From the NCBI GenBank assembly GCA_012727745.1, contig JAAYGJ010000167.1, forward strand, positions 1-6,375: a stretch of DNA of 6,375 bases. The letters are read 5' to 3'. A program made the position numbers and the translations under genes. Of this stretch, positions 1 through 5,552 are shown piece after piece; within the stretch, counting starts at the first letter, position 1, and each line of letters starts with the position of its first letter. The notes below the pieces were generated by a model, which was not told where the DNA came from, ran no database searches, and saw only the letters and a list, made by a program, of their open reading frames with translations. This stretch comes from Clostridia bacterium. Its GTDB lineage: Bacteria > Bacillota > DSM-521 > Neomoorellales > Neomoorellaceae.

Positions 1-1731
1 GGTCTCTGTTATATAGTGACCTACAAACAGCGCCTCCAAAACTATTAGTATTACCAAGCAAGCTATCACTCCTATTATCGCCAGAAGCAAAGAGTCTACT
101 GGTTCAAGGAGCAATGCAGGGTTCCAGAGTATCAAAACTGGTATGATAAAACCCGCAGCCGATGCCTTCACAGCCTCTACCGCCGTAGGCAGGTATTTGC
201 CTCCTGCCACTTTTGCGGCAATAACCGCCGCCATACCTATTGGCGGGGTGACAAACGCAAAACAGGCATAGTAGAAGACGAAGAAGTGGGCTAGCAACAT
301 GGGTATTCCCATATTGAGCAGGATGGGTGCAGAAACAATGGCCACAATAAGATATACTGCCATGGTGGATACTCCGCAGCCCAAAATAAGGCAGACTACC
401 GCTATAATTAACAGCGTGATGGAAAGATTGCCCCCACTCCATGCCTCTACCAAGCCCGGTAACTTGACCCCTATACCGGTAAAGGTGATAATCTGCAGCA
501 CTATGCCGATACAGCACATACCTACGGCAATCTCAGCACCGGCTATGGAACCTTGGGTAAAACCTTTCACCCAATTTATTAAGGATCCGCGCGTTTCCTT
601 TCTGACGAGGCTCAGCAGGAGAGTTAATACAATACCCCAAAATGCCGCATACATGAGGGTATTGCCTCTAGCTAGAAAAAACATTATTGCTGCAATCGGA
701 ATGATAAACAGAGGCGACCGGAGCAACATTTCTTTATAGTCTACAGCTTCAACTACGCCGACTAATCCGCGCCTTTTCGCCTTAAATTGTACATATAAAC
801 CGATAGTGAAGAAATACAGGATAGCCGGAATTGTTGCTGCTAATGCTATTTTTAGATAAGGTATTCCGGTTACCCCTGCCATGGCGAAAGCAGCCGCACC
901 CATCACCGGAGGCATAATCTGTCCACCGGAAGACGCTGCAGCCTCAATAGCGCCGGCCTCTTCCGGTGTATAGCCGGCCTTTTTCATTAAAGGTATTGTA
1001 AATGACCCGGTAGTGGCGATATTAGCTCCTATACTTCCGGTGGTAGTCCCTACCAGGGCGCTTGTCACTACTGCAGAAAGCGCTGGACCGGCTGCCATTT
1101 TTCTCCCCACCACCCTGCCCACCTGTTCAAAGAAAACGGTAGCCCCTGACACTTGCAGGACAGCGCCGAAAAAGACGAAGAGAAATACGAAGTTGGCCGA
1201 GATGGATAGAACCTGTCCATACACACCTGTAAGACCAATAGCAAAATATGGTATTATCCTCTCCACCGGAAGCTTCGCCGCGTTAAGGGGGCCAGGGATA
1301 TAGTGACCGAAAAACGCATAGATCATAAATATAATAGTTACCAAGGGTAATATCACACCAAAAGACTGCCTGGTGGACTCAAGAATCACGATAACGATCG
1401 CAATACCTATTACCAGATCCAAAGTAGTATTGAATCCCACTCTTGCCTCGAGTGCAGTTATATTAATCCCAATATAAGTAACACAGATTATTCCCAAAAC
1501 TAAAAGCGAAAACATATAATATCTTGCTTTTCCAACACTCTTTTTTAGTGCAACCAGAAAGATAAGTGCCAGAGCAAAGCCCAGATGGACATTCTGGTGT
1601 TGAAACCCCCCGAAAATAAGATATTGCGTGCTTAACATGTGATACATTGCCATAGCAACCCCGACGGTTGCTATGGCAATATCAACAACTTTCCATCCCT
1701 GTTTTTTCGATTCCATCTCATTTGTACTCAT
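1..1731 (-). CDS. TRAP transporter fused permease (4TM/12TM, TAXI type), C-terminus cut by window edge
   Basis: This is the membrane permease of a tripartite ATP-independent periplasmic (TRAP) transporter, which uses an ion gradient to import a substrate delivered by its binding protein. The frame is open for 577 codons from an ATG at 1731 to the window edge, with no stop. Residues 1-120 hold about four hydrophobic segments, the DctQ-like small subunit fused at the N-terminus. From about residue 125 the DctM-like large subunit follows. Diagnostic stretches are TTTGSIGANIATTGS (229-243), EAAASSGGQIMPPVMGAA (263-280), GCGVSTMAVYL (451-461) and FVTPPIGMAA (493-502). Fused TAXI permeases usually run about 630-680 residues, so roughly 60-100 are missing to the left. 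A GAGG lies 12 nt before the ATG, which is long; ATG codon 6 is an alternative start. The gene lies 70 nt downstream of the receptor gene with no convincing terminator between, so the two are probably co-transcribed. The substrate is unknown. Confidence 0.93.
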   Translation of the reverse strand, partial: MSTNEMESKKQGWKVVDIAIATVGVAMAMYHMLSTQYLIFGGFQHQNVHLGFALALIFLVALKKSVGKARYYMFSLLVLGIICVTYIGINITALEARVGFNTTLDLVIGIAIVIVILESTRQSFGVILPLVTIIFMIYAFFGHYIPGPLNAAKLPVERIIPYFAIGLTGVYGQVLSISANFVFLFVFFGAVLQVSGATVFFEQVGRVVGRKMAAGPALSAVVTSALVGTTTGSIGANIATTGSFTIPLMKKAGYTPEEAGAIEAAASSGGQIMPPVMGAAAFAMAGVTGIPYLKIALAATIPAILYFFTIGLYVQFKAKRRGLVGVVEAVDYKEMLLRSPLFIIPIAAIMFFLARGNTLMYAAFWGIVLTLLLSLVRKETRGSLINWVKGFTQGSIAGAEIAVGMCCIGIVLQIITFTGIGVKLPGLVEAWSGGNLSITLLIIAVVCLILGCGVSTMAVYLIVAIVSAPILLNMGIPMLLAHFFVFYYACFAFVTPPIGMAAVIAAKVAGGKYLPTAVEAVKASAAGFIIPVLILWNPALLLEPVDSLLLAIIGVIACLVILIVLEALFVGHYITET

Positions 1732-1801
1732 AAATAGCACCAGCCTCTAAAAATTGTTTTTAAATATGCTCTTGCAGGTTTAGTTGGGTCTTCTACTTTA
1801 A

Positions 1802-2884
1802 TTAGTCAAGTTCGAATCCGATTTCTAGGCCTTTATCCTTATAGAACTTGATTGCACCTGGATGGTAATCTGATTCGTTAGGGGCAAGCGTGGCCATCGT
1901 CTCAGGTGTAAGACCTTGAAGCGTAGCGTGTCTAGGCCAAAACTCCTCATAGTACTCGTAGATTACCCTGCATATTTCGTATACTACATCATCGGGAAGT
2001 TCTTCATCGGCCATCCAACCATTGGTAATTAAAGCAATACCATGGGGTTCGGTCTGAGTCGGCCCCAAAGCTCCCGGCGGCAACTCAGCAGGGAATATTG
2101 GATACCCACTCTTGTTTCGAGCGGTATCTATATCTTCCTTGGATATAGGGACGAAGTAATAATCACTCCGTATTGACATTAGTTCCTCCATGGCCGGATT
2201 GGCTGCTACTTTGCCCTCGCCTATAAAACTAGGGTTCGAAATAGCAACATCAACCATTCCATCTCTTAAAGCCTGAATCGCTTCGGACCAACCAAGGTAC
2301 TCTAATTTGGCTTTGTCCTTTACATCCCAAGCATATTCCATCAATACCTCCGGCTCTACCTTACCGTTGCTGGAGGCGGACGGCAACCCAATTCTCTTAC
2401 CGGCAAAGTCACGTCCACTCTTAATATTCGGATCGAGAGTGACATAAGTATGAGCAACCGATTGTGCCAGCGAGACTGCTTTAATGCCGCTATATTCCTG
2501 ATCAAATGGGTCAATGCCCTTCTCCAACAAGTTGTTGGTCGCAAAAGTGCCAAAAATTATAGATTTTTTACGAACCTCCGGGTCGTCGGCTAATATTTTT
2601 AAGTTGTATATGCCTCCCGGTGTCTCCAGAGTTGTGGCACGAAGCCAAGGGGAATACTTGTTAATCATATCACCCAAAGCAAAGGAAGCTACATATCCAG
2701 CGCCGCCAAAGGCCATTGAAAGGATATCAATAGCTACTTGTTCATGCTGTTCTGGGGTTTCTGAAGGTGATGATTCTGAAGGTGATGATTCAGGTGCTGG
2801 TTGGGAAGCAGGTTGAGTGCAACCGCTGAGTACCATCATGGCGACTAATACACTTAACAGCAAAACGTAAAATAGTTTCTTCAC
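1802..2884 (-). CDS. TAXI-family TRAP transporter solute receptor, lipoprotein
   Basis: This is the extracytoplasmic substrate-binding protein that feeds the neighbouring fused permease. The start is GTG at 2884, chosen because a perfect AGGAGG lies 9 nt upstream. Residues 1-21 form a type II signal peptide (charged KK, hydrophobic core) ending in lipobox LSGC, so Cys22 should be lipidated and the protein tethered to the membrane, as expected in a Gram-positive. Residues 25-48 are a Ser/Pro/Glu linker containing two copies of ESSPS. The TAXI domain covers about 50-355. It starts with a glycine-rich FGGAGYVAS segment where the family has GG-x-Y/G and ends with YHPGAIKFYKDKGL (340-353), matching the family's C-terminal HPGA-x-x-Y-x-x-KGL signature. 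Length (360) is normal. TAXI receptors are poorly characterised and their ligands, mostly carboxylates or amino acids, cannot be inferred from sequence. Expression probably depends on the promoter at 3179-3207. Confidence 0.94.
   Translation of the reverse strand: MKKLFYVLLLSVLVAMMVLSGCTQPASQPAPESSPSESSPSETPEQHEQVAIDILSMAFGGAGYVASFALGDMINKYSPWLRATTLETPGGIYNLKILADDPEVRKKSIIFGTFATNNLLEKGIDPFDQEYSGIKAVSLAQSVAHTYVTLDPNIKSGRDFAGKRIGLPSASSNGKVEPEVLMEYAWDVKDKAKLEYLGWSEAIQALRDGMVDVAISNPSFIGEGKVAANPAMEELMSIRSDYYFVPISKEDIDTARNKSGYPIFPAELPPGALGPTQTEPHGIALITNGWMADEELPDDVVYEICRVIYEYYEEFWPRHATLQGLTPETMATLAPNESDYHPGAIKFYKDKGLEIGFELD
2761..2790 (-). repeat. 15-bp tandem duplication in receptor linker
   Basis: Two exact, adjacent 15-bp copies (2761-2775 and 2776-2790, plus-strand unit CTGAAGGTGATGATT) encode the two ESSPS units in the spacer between the lipidated cysteine and the TAXI domain. 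The unit is a multiple of three, so copy-number change would lengthen or shorten the tether without breaking the frame. Confidence 0.9.
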
Positions 2885-2893
2885 TTGACTCTC

Positions 2894-2899
2894 CCTCCT
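2894..2899 (-). promoter_or_regulatory. Ribosome binding site deciding the GTG start of the TAXI receptor
   Basis: On the minus strand AGGAGG is followed by 9 nt and then GTG (2884). This strong site supports the GTG start, from which the signal peptide begins MKK. Confidence 0.85.
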
Positions 2900-2946
2900 C
2901 GGTTTAATTCAAAATTGTTGTTTAACCTACTACATCCTTCGTACTT

Positions 2947-2971
2947 CTATATTATCATGCACCCACCTCCT
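2947..2971 (-). promoter_or_regulatory. Perfect Shine-Dalgarno with a three-codon ORF in the TRAP leader
   Basis: On the minus strand an 8/8 match to the anti-SD complement, AGGAGGTG (2971-2964), sits with ideal spacing before ATG (2958-2956), which is followed by ATA ATA and the stop TAG (2949-2947). The element lies 63 nt upstream of the receptor's GTG start. It could be a minimal leader ORF that engages ribosomes in the 5' UTR, a 30S standby site, or the relic of an earlier gene start. The sequence is certain; any function is inference. An in-frame GTG with poor spacing would give a 10-codon alternative. Confidence 0.4.
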
Positions 2972-3091
2972 AATTTTTAGAGTTAATATATGGCTTGCTA
3001 AGAAGCATATGGCAAGAAAGTATTCATATGTCTTAATAATCATAGACTGCTTAAAATTTCACTAATAGGCATCAGTAGGAGAGTCTTTTGG

Positions 3092-3211
3092 ATGGGAGGA
3101 ATTATTTTCAAATTTAAACAGTATTATGTTATAGTTGCATATTTTGCAACTATATTTGCAATACTTTTCTTTAAAAATATATTAGAACATTATTTTATGC
3201 TTGTCAAGTGA
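3092..3211 (+). CDS. Possible small membrane protein, 39 aa
   Basis: An ATG at 3092 opens a 39-codon frame ending in TGA at 3209-3211. GGAG (within TAGGAGAG, 3077-3084) lies about 10 nt before the ATG, an acceptable ribosome binding site. The peptide starts MGGIIFKFKQ, continues with one hydrophobic segment of about 17 residues (YYVIVAYFATIFAILFF, 11-27), and ends with a mixed polar/hydrophobic tail closing in VK. It resembles single-pass small membrane proteins in composition and matches no family I recognise. Against it: it lies in AT-rich intergenic DNA where such frames arise by chance, it overlaps the palindrome and the minus-strand promoter, and I see no good plus-strand promoter upstream. 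Confidence 0.25.
   Translation: MGGIIFKFKQYYVIVAYFATIFAILFFKNILEHYFMLVK
3130..3154. promoter_or_regulatory. Perfect 10-bp inverted repeat, candidate operator
   Basis: The arms TATAGTTGCA (3130-3139) and TGCAACTATA (3145-3154) are perfectly complementary around a 5-nt centre. A further TTGCAA half-site lies at 3156-3161. The dyad starts about 18 nt downstream of the transcription start predicted for the minus-strand TRAP promoter, a good place for a repressor to block it. The IclR-family protein encoded next door is the obvious candidate ligand, since that family binds dyads in divergent promoter regions. That assignment is inference. Confidence 0.55.
3179..3207 (-). promoter_or_regulatory. 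Predicted sigma-A promoter of the TRAP operon
   Basis: The minus strand reads a perfect -35 TTGACA (3207-3202), a 17-nt AT-rich spacer, and a -10 TAATAT (3184-3179, four of six consensus positions). Transcription would start near 3172 and run toward the receptor gene, giving a leader of about 290 nt. Confidence 0.55.
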
Positions 3212-3253
3212 TTTTTTTTGACTTTGACTCCTGTGTTTATTAGACTCTTTTGT

Positions 3254-3279
3254 TTTTTGGACATATTTTTTGGACATAT
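3254..3279. repeat. 13-bp perfect tandem repeat
   Basis: Two adjacent exact copies of TTTTTGGACATAT occupy 3254-3266 and 3267-3279. The 13-bp period is a little over one helical turn, so a protein could contact both copies from nearly the same face. It lies about 50 bp upstream of the TRAP -35 box, where an activator might bind; replication slippage is the simpler origin. Confidence 0.7.
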
Positions 3280-3362
3280 ATAGGTCTCTAAATCTCTCAG
3301 TCTGAAAAGTCACTATAGACTAGCCTCAGGAATTCCGCAAATGAAAATAAATTTTAAGCTGC

Positions 3363-3411
3363 TTTAACAGCAGGACAACCTACCGGTTTAGCCGGTAGTG
3401 GTTGAGTTAAA
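3363..3411. repeat. Nested inverted repeat (three-tier hairpin)
   Basis: Three sets of complementary arms are nested. The outer pair is TTTAAC (3363-3368) with GTTAAA (3406-3411), the middle pair CAAC (3376-3379) with GTTG (3401-3404), and the inner pair CTACCGG (3380-3386) with CCGGTAG (3392-3398) around a 5-nt loop. The inner stem is unusually GC-rich for its surroundings. No T-run follows closely enough for a convincing intrinsic terminator on the plus strand. It lies about 35 bp upstream of the regulator promoter. Confidence 0.55.
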
Positions 3412-3444
3412 AATGATAGCAACACAAATGGCTCTTTTAGACTA

Positions 3445-3474
3445 TTGACAAATACACAGTATTTAGTACATAAT
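3445..3474 (+). promoter_or_regulatory. Predicted sigma-A promoter of the regulator/oxidoreductase unit
   Basis: A perfect TTGACA (3445-3450) is followed by an 18-nt spacer and CATAAT (3469-3474, five of six). A second TATAAT occurs at 3480-3485 but has no suitably spaced -35. Transcription would begin near 3481, leaving a leader of about 130 nt before the regulator's ATG. Confidence 0.6.
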
Positions 3475-3534
3475 AATTGTATAATATGAAAATAATTTTT
3501 CACAATGCTGTGTGGTTAGCCTCTTTTTTTGTAA

Positions 3535-3550
3535 TAGAGCCTTAGAGCCT
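3535..3550. repeat. 8-bp tandem repeat in regulator leader
   Basis: TAGAGCCT occurs twice in direct succession (3535-3542 and 3543-3550) in the predicted 5' UTR of the IclR-type gene. No function is evident. Confidence 0.6.
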
Positions 3551-3609
3551 GGATATAAGGATAGAGACTTTCTAAGAAAATAAATTGTTTATGGATGTGA
3601 TTACATATT

Positions 3610-4404
3610 ATGGAAAAAACCTTTAATTCTAAACCTAAACCTGCATTATATAAATCGGTTTCCCATATAGCCGATATTCTTCAGTGTATAATGAATGATG
3701 TTAATACTGTGACTGAGGTAGCCAATTACTGCCATTTAAGCAAATCTACCGTAAGCCGGTTACTCAAGGCTCTTACAGAATCTAAAATCATTGTCCAAGA
3801 TCCATCCAGCCGTCGCTTTTATCTTGGGAAATTAATAGCCCAATGCTCTGCTAATCCATTTATAACTCACAAATACTTGGTAATAAGCTCTTTTAAGGAA
3901 ATGTTACGTCTAAGAGATCTCTCTGGAGAAAGCGTATTTATAAGTATTCTGATTGGAATTCAATATATGAATTTACACCAAATTAGCGGGGAGCATGAGG
4001 TGAATATTACACCAGATGGTAAGATACGCGGTCCATTACTTGCTGGAGCCACGTCTAAAGTATTGTTCTCGCAAGTGAGTAATGAAGATTTAAACCTGGC
4101 TTTAAAATACTTTGAAGTGGTTCAGCAAAAAAGTGGCTCTACTTCTACTATTGATAAAGACGCTTTCACTGAAGAATTAATGCAGGTGAAGCAACAGGGA
4201 TACGCTCTCACCTGCGGTGAGACTCTACCCGGTATTCTTGGTATAGCTGCTCCCATCAGAAATTATATCTGTCCAGCTGCCCTGAGTGTCCTGGGACCTG
4301 AGAGTCGCTTGAGACCGAAAATAAATACTCTGATGGGGGAACTAAAGGTAAGCGTGGACCAGATTTCCAATATTCTTGCAGGAATATCTAGTCTATATAT
4401 GTAA
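3610..4404 (+). CDS. IclR-family transcriptional regulator
   Basis: This is a 264-residue DNA-binding regulator of normal family length, acting in the cytoplasm. The N-terminal winged helix-turn-helix spans about residues 13-73, with recognition helix SKSTVSRLLKAL (44-55) and wing ending at RRFYLGK (68-74). The C-terminal IclR effector-binding domain follows (about 85-260). Typical segments are GPLLAGATSKVLFS (141-154), GYALTCGETLPGILGIAAPI (197-216), and ALSVLGPESRL (224-234). Such proteins bind small aromatic or aliphatic acids and switch adjacent catabolic genes. The ATG at 3610 is preceded by GGATGTGA ending 9 nt upstream, one base from the ideal GGAGGTGA. The gene is divergent from the TRAP operon and upstream of the oxidoreductase on the same strand. 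It is therefore the likely local regulator, possibly acting at the dyad 3130-3154. Effector identity is unknown. Confidence 0.93.
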   Translation: MEKTFNSKPKPALYKSVSHIADILQCIMNDVNTVTEVANYCHLSKSTVSRLLKALTESKIIVQDPSSRRFYLGKLIAQCSANPFITHKYLVISSFKEMLRLRDLSGESVFISILIGIQYMNLHQISGEHEVNITPDGKIRGPLLAGATSKVLFSQVSNEDLNLALKYFEVVQQKSGSTSTIDKDAFTEELMQVKQQGYALTCGETLPGILGIAAPIRNYICPAALSVLGPESRLRPKINTLMGELKVSVDQISNILAGISSLYM

Positions 4405-4405
4405 A

Positions 4406-4424
4406 AAATTGGTAGCACCAATTT
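4406..4424. promoter_or_regulatory. Perfect 8-bp hairpin between regulator and oxidoreductase genes
   Basis: AAATTGGT (4406-4413) and ACCAATTT (4417-4424) pair perfectly around a 3-nt loop, immediately after the regulator stop codon and about 57 nt before the oxidoreductase ATG. On the plus strand no clean U-tract follows, so full termination is doubtful. On the minus strand the second arm runs into a T-rich stretch, as in a terminator, though no gene there needs one. It may stabilise or attenuate the regulator mRNA, or be an operator. Confidence 0.45.
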
Positions 4425-4481
4425 CATATTGATTAACGACAACCTAAGAACATTATTAACTAAGGATGTGATGAGGTGCCT

Positions 4482-5552
4482 ATGCATAATATTTTTAGAC
4501 CTATGAAGATTAACAAGATGATCATTAGCAACCGTTTTATTCGTTCAGCCACGATGGATAACTTGGGTAAAGAAGGTATGGTCACTGACAAACAGATTGA
4601 ACTCTACAGGAAATTGAGTGAAGGTGATATTGGATTGATTATTTCCCACGGGCTGTTCCCAACTTTGGAAGGACAATCTTCCAAAGGCCAGCTCGGTGTT
4701 CATACAGACGAAACAATAGCCTCGTTAAATAAACTTGTAAACGCTGTTCACGAAAACGGCGGTAAGATTGCCGCCCAGATCCTGCATGGTGGGTTCTGGG
4801 TCCGTCCGGAAGTAGCAGGTTTCCAACCGATCGGACCTTCAGCTGTATATATTAAAGAAACTGGGCAACAAGTTAGAGAACTTGCCAGTGATGAAATCCA
4901 CGAACTGGTAGATTCTTTCGTACAAGCATCAAGAAGGATAATTGAGGCTGGATTTGACGCTGTGCAACTCCACGCAGCACATGGTTGGCTTCTGAGTGCA
5001 TTTTTATCACCAGTTATGAATAAACGGACAGACGAATGGGGAGGTTCCCCTGCTAAACGAGCTAGATTATTGTATGAAATTTGCAAAGGAATCAGAGATG
5101 CTGCCGGGCCTGAATATCCCATACTCGTTAAGCTTGGTCTCCAAGATTATCATGAGGGAGGCAAATCTCTTTCTGAGGGCATTGAGGTAGCCAAGATTAT
5201 AGAGTCTGCCAGTGTTGATGCCATAGAAATTAGCGGTGGAATAGAGAAGGAGAGGGGGTATCATATTCGCCTTAATTGTACACAACCCTATTATTTACAG
5301 GAGTGCTCAATGGCCAGAAAAGCCCTTTCATTGCCACTTATTCTTGTAGGCGGCATGCGCCGTCTTCAAGATATGCAGTCCGTGCTAGATGAAGGTATAG
5401 CTGATGCAATTTCAATGTGCCGACCTTTTATCAGAGACCCGTTAATAGTACGTAAGTTTCGTGAAGGTACGACTGACTATTCAGATTGTAATTCGTGTAA
5501 CCTTTGCCTGGAGCAGTCTAGAAAAGGGAATATCCGCTGTATGCTTTCCTGA
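4482..5552 (+). CDS. Old Yellow Enzyme-family NADH:flavin oxidoreductase, single-domain, with Fe-S type cysteine motif
   Basis: This predicted FMN-binding TIM-barrel enzyme reduces activated C=C bonds (enoate/enone type) in the cytoplasm. The ATG at 4482 has GAGG 5 nt upstream; an in-frame GTG at 4476 would add two residues. Numbering from the ATG, NRFIRSAT (17-24) is the first strand and QILHGG (99-104) follows. The signature HAAHGWLLSAFLSP runs over 164-177, with NKRTDEWGGS (180-189) after it. His164 and His167 are the substrate-binding pair, while the usual Tyr proton donor is Trp169. LVGGMR (288-293) and CRPFIRDP (313-320) are the FMN-phosphate segments. Near the C-terminus Cys336, Cys339, Cys342 and Cys353 form C-x2-C-x2-C-x10-C, like the 4Fe-4S ligands of dienoyl-CoA/enoate reductases. 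The flavodoxin-like NAD(P)H/FAD domain of those larger enzymes is absent; the protein stops three residues after Cys353. It lies 77 nt downstream of the regulator gene, probably co-transcribed. The substrate is unknown, but the neighbouring importer suggests an unsaturated organic acid. Confidence 0.92.
   Translation: MHNIFRPMKINKMIISNRFIRSATMDNLGKEGMVTDKQIELYRKLSEGDIGLIISHGLFPTLEGQSSKGQLGVHTDETIASLNKLVNAVHENGGKIAAQILHGGFWVRPEVAGFQPIGPSAVYIKETGQQVRELASDEIHELVDSFVQASRRIIEAGFDAVQLHAAHGWLLSAFLSPVMNKRTDEWGGSPAKRARLLYEICKGIRDAAGPEYPILVKLGLQDYHEGGKSLSEGIEVAKIIESASVDAIEISGGIEKERGYHIRLNCTQPYYLQECSMARKALSLPLILVGGMRRLQDMQSVLDEGIADAISMCRPFIRDPLIVRKFREGTTDYSDCNSCNLCLEQSRKGNIRCMLS

Larger units (their letters stand above)
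2885..3609. other. Divergent control region between TRAP operon and regulator gene
   Basis: These 725 bases separate the two divergent transcription units and are clearly more AT-rich than the flanking genes. They hold a minus-strand promoter (3179-3207), a dyad just downstream of it (3130-3154), a plus-strand promoter (3445-3474), a possible small ORF (3092-3211), a 13-bp tandem repeat (3254-3279), a nested inverted repeat (3363-3411) and an 8-bp tandem repeat (3535-3550). If the assigned minus-strand promoter is right, the TRAP mRNA leader is about 290 nt, unusually long. I recognise no known riboswitch or T-box in it. Confidence 0.7.

Noticed and set aside
104..517. Minus-strand frame at 104-517 in another phase
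   Set aside because: It lies within the permease gene in a different frame and has a low-complexity Cys/His-rich translation typical of a shadow.
299..1303. Plus-strand open frames at 299-739 and 1013-1303
   Set aside because: They are antisense to the permease, whose minus-strand frame is uninterrupted and carries clear family motifs; the plus-strand translations match no family.
1732..1801. Terminator between the receptor and permease genes
   Set aside because: Only a weak AT hairpin (TAAAAA/TTTTTA) is present, with no GC stem; co-transcription is more likely.
2356..2816. Frames at 2356-2553 (minus) and 2514-2816 (plus)
   Set aside because: Both overlap the TAXI receptor gene, which has a strong ribosome binding site, a lipobox and the family C-terminal motif.
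2885..3172. Riboswitch or T-box in the long TRAP leader
   Set aside because: No conserved core, specifier stem or leader terminator of a known class could be recognised by eye.
3362..3412. Integron attC site
   Set aside because: The outer boxes resemble RYYYAAC/GTTRRRY but each misses the consensus at its end base, the element is shorter than typical attC sites, and there is no integrase or cassette array.
4263..5285. Minus-strand frames at 4263-4487, 4748-5122 and 5067-5285
   Set aside because: These are antisense to the regulator and the oxidoreductase and have no family resemblance or upstream signals.
5518..5552. Extension of the ComEC frame to a stop at 5518
   Set aside because: The last 11 codons before that stop are reverse-complement oxidoreductase sequence, not ComEC, so the remnant ends at about 5553.
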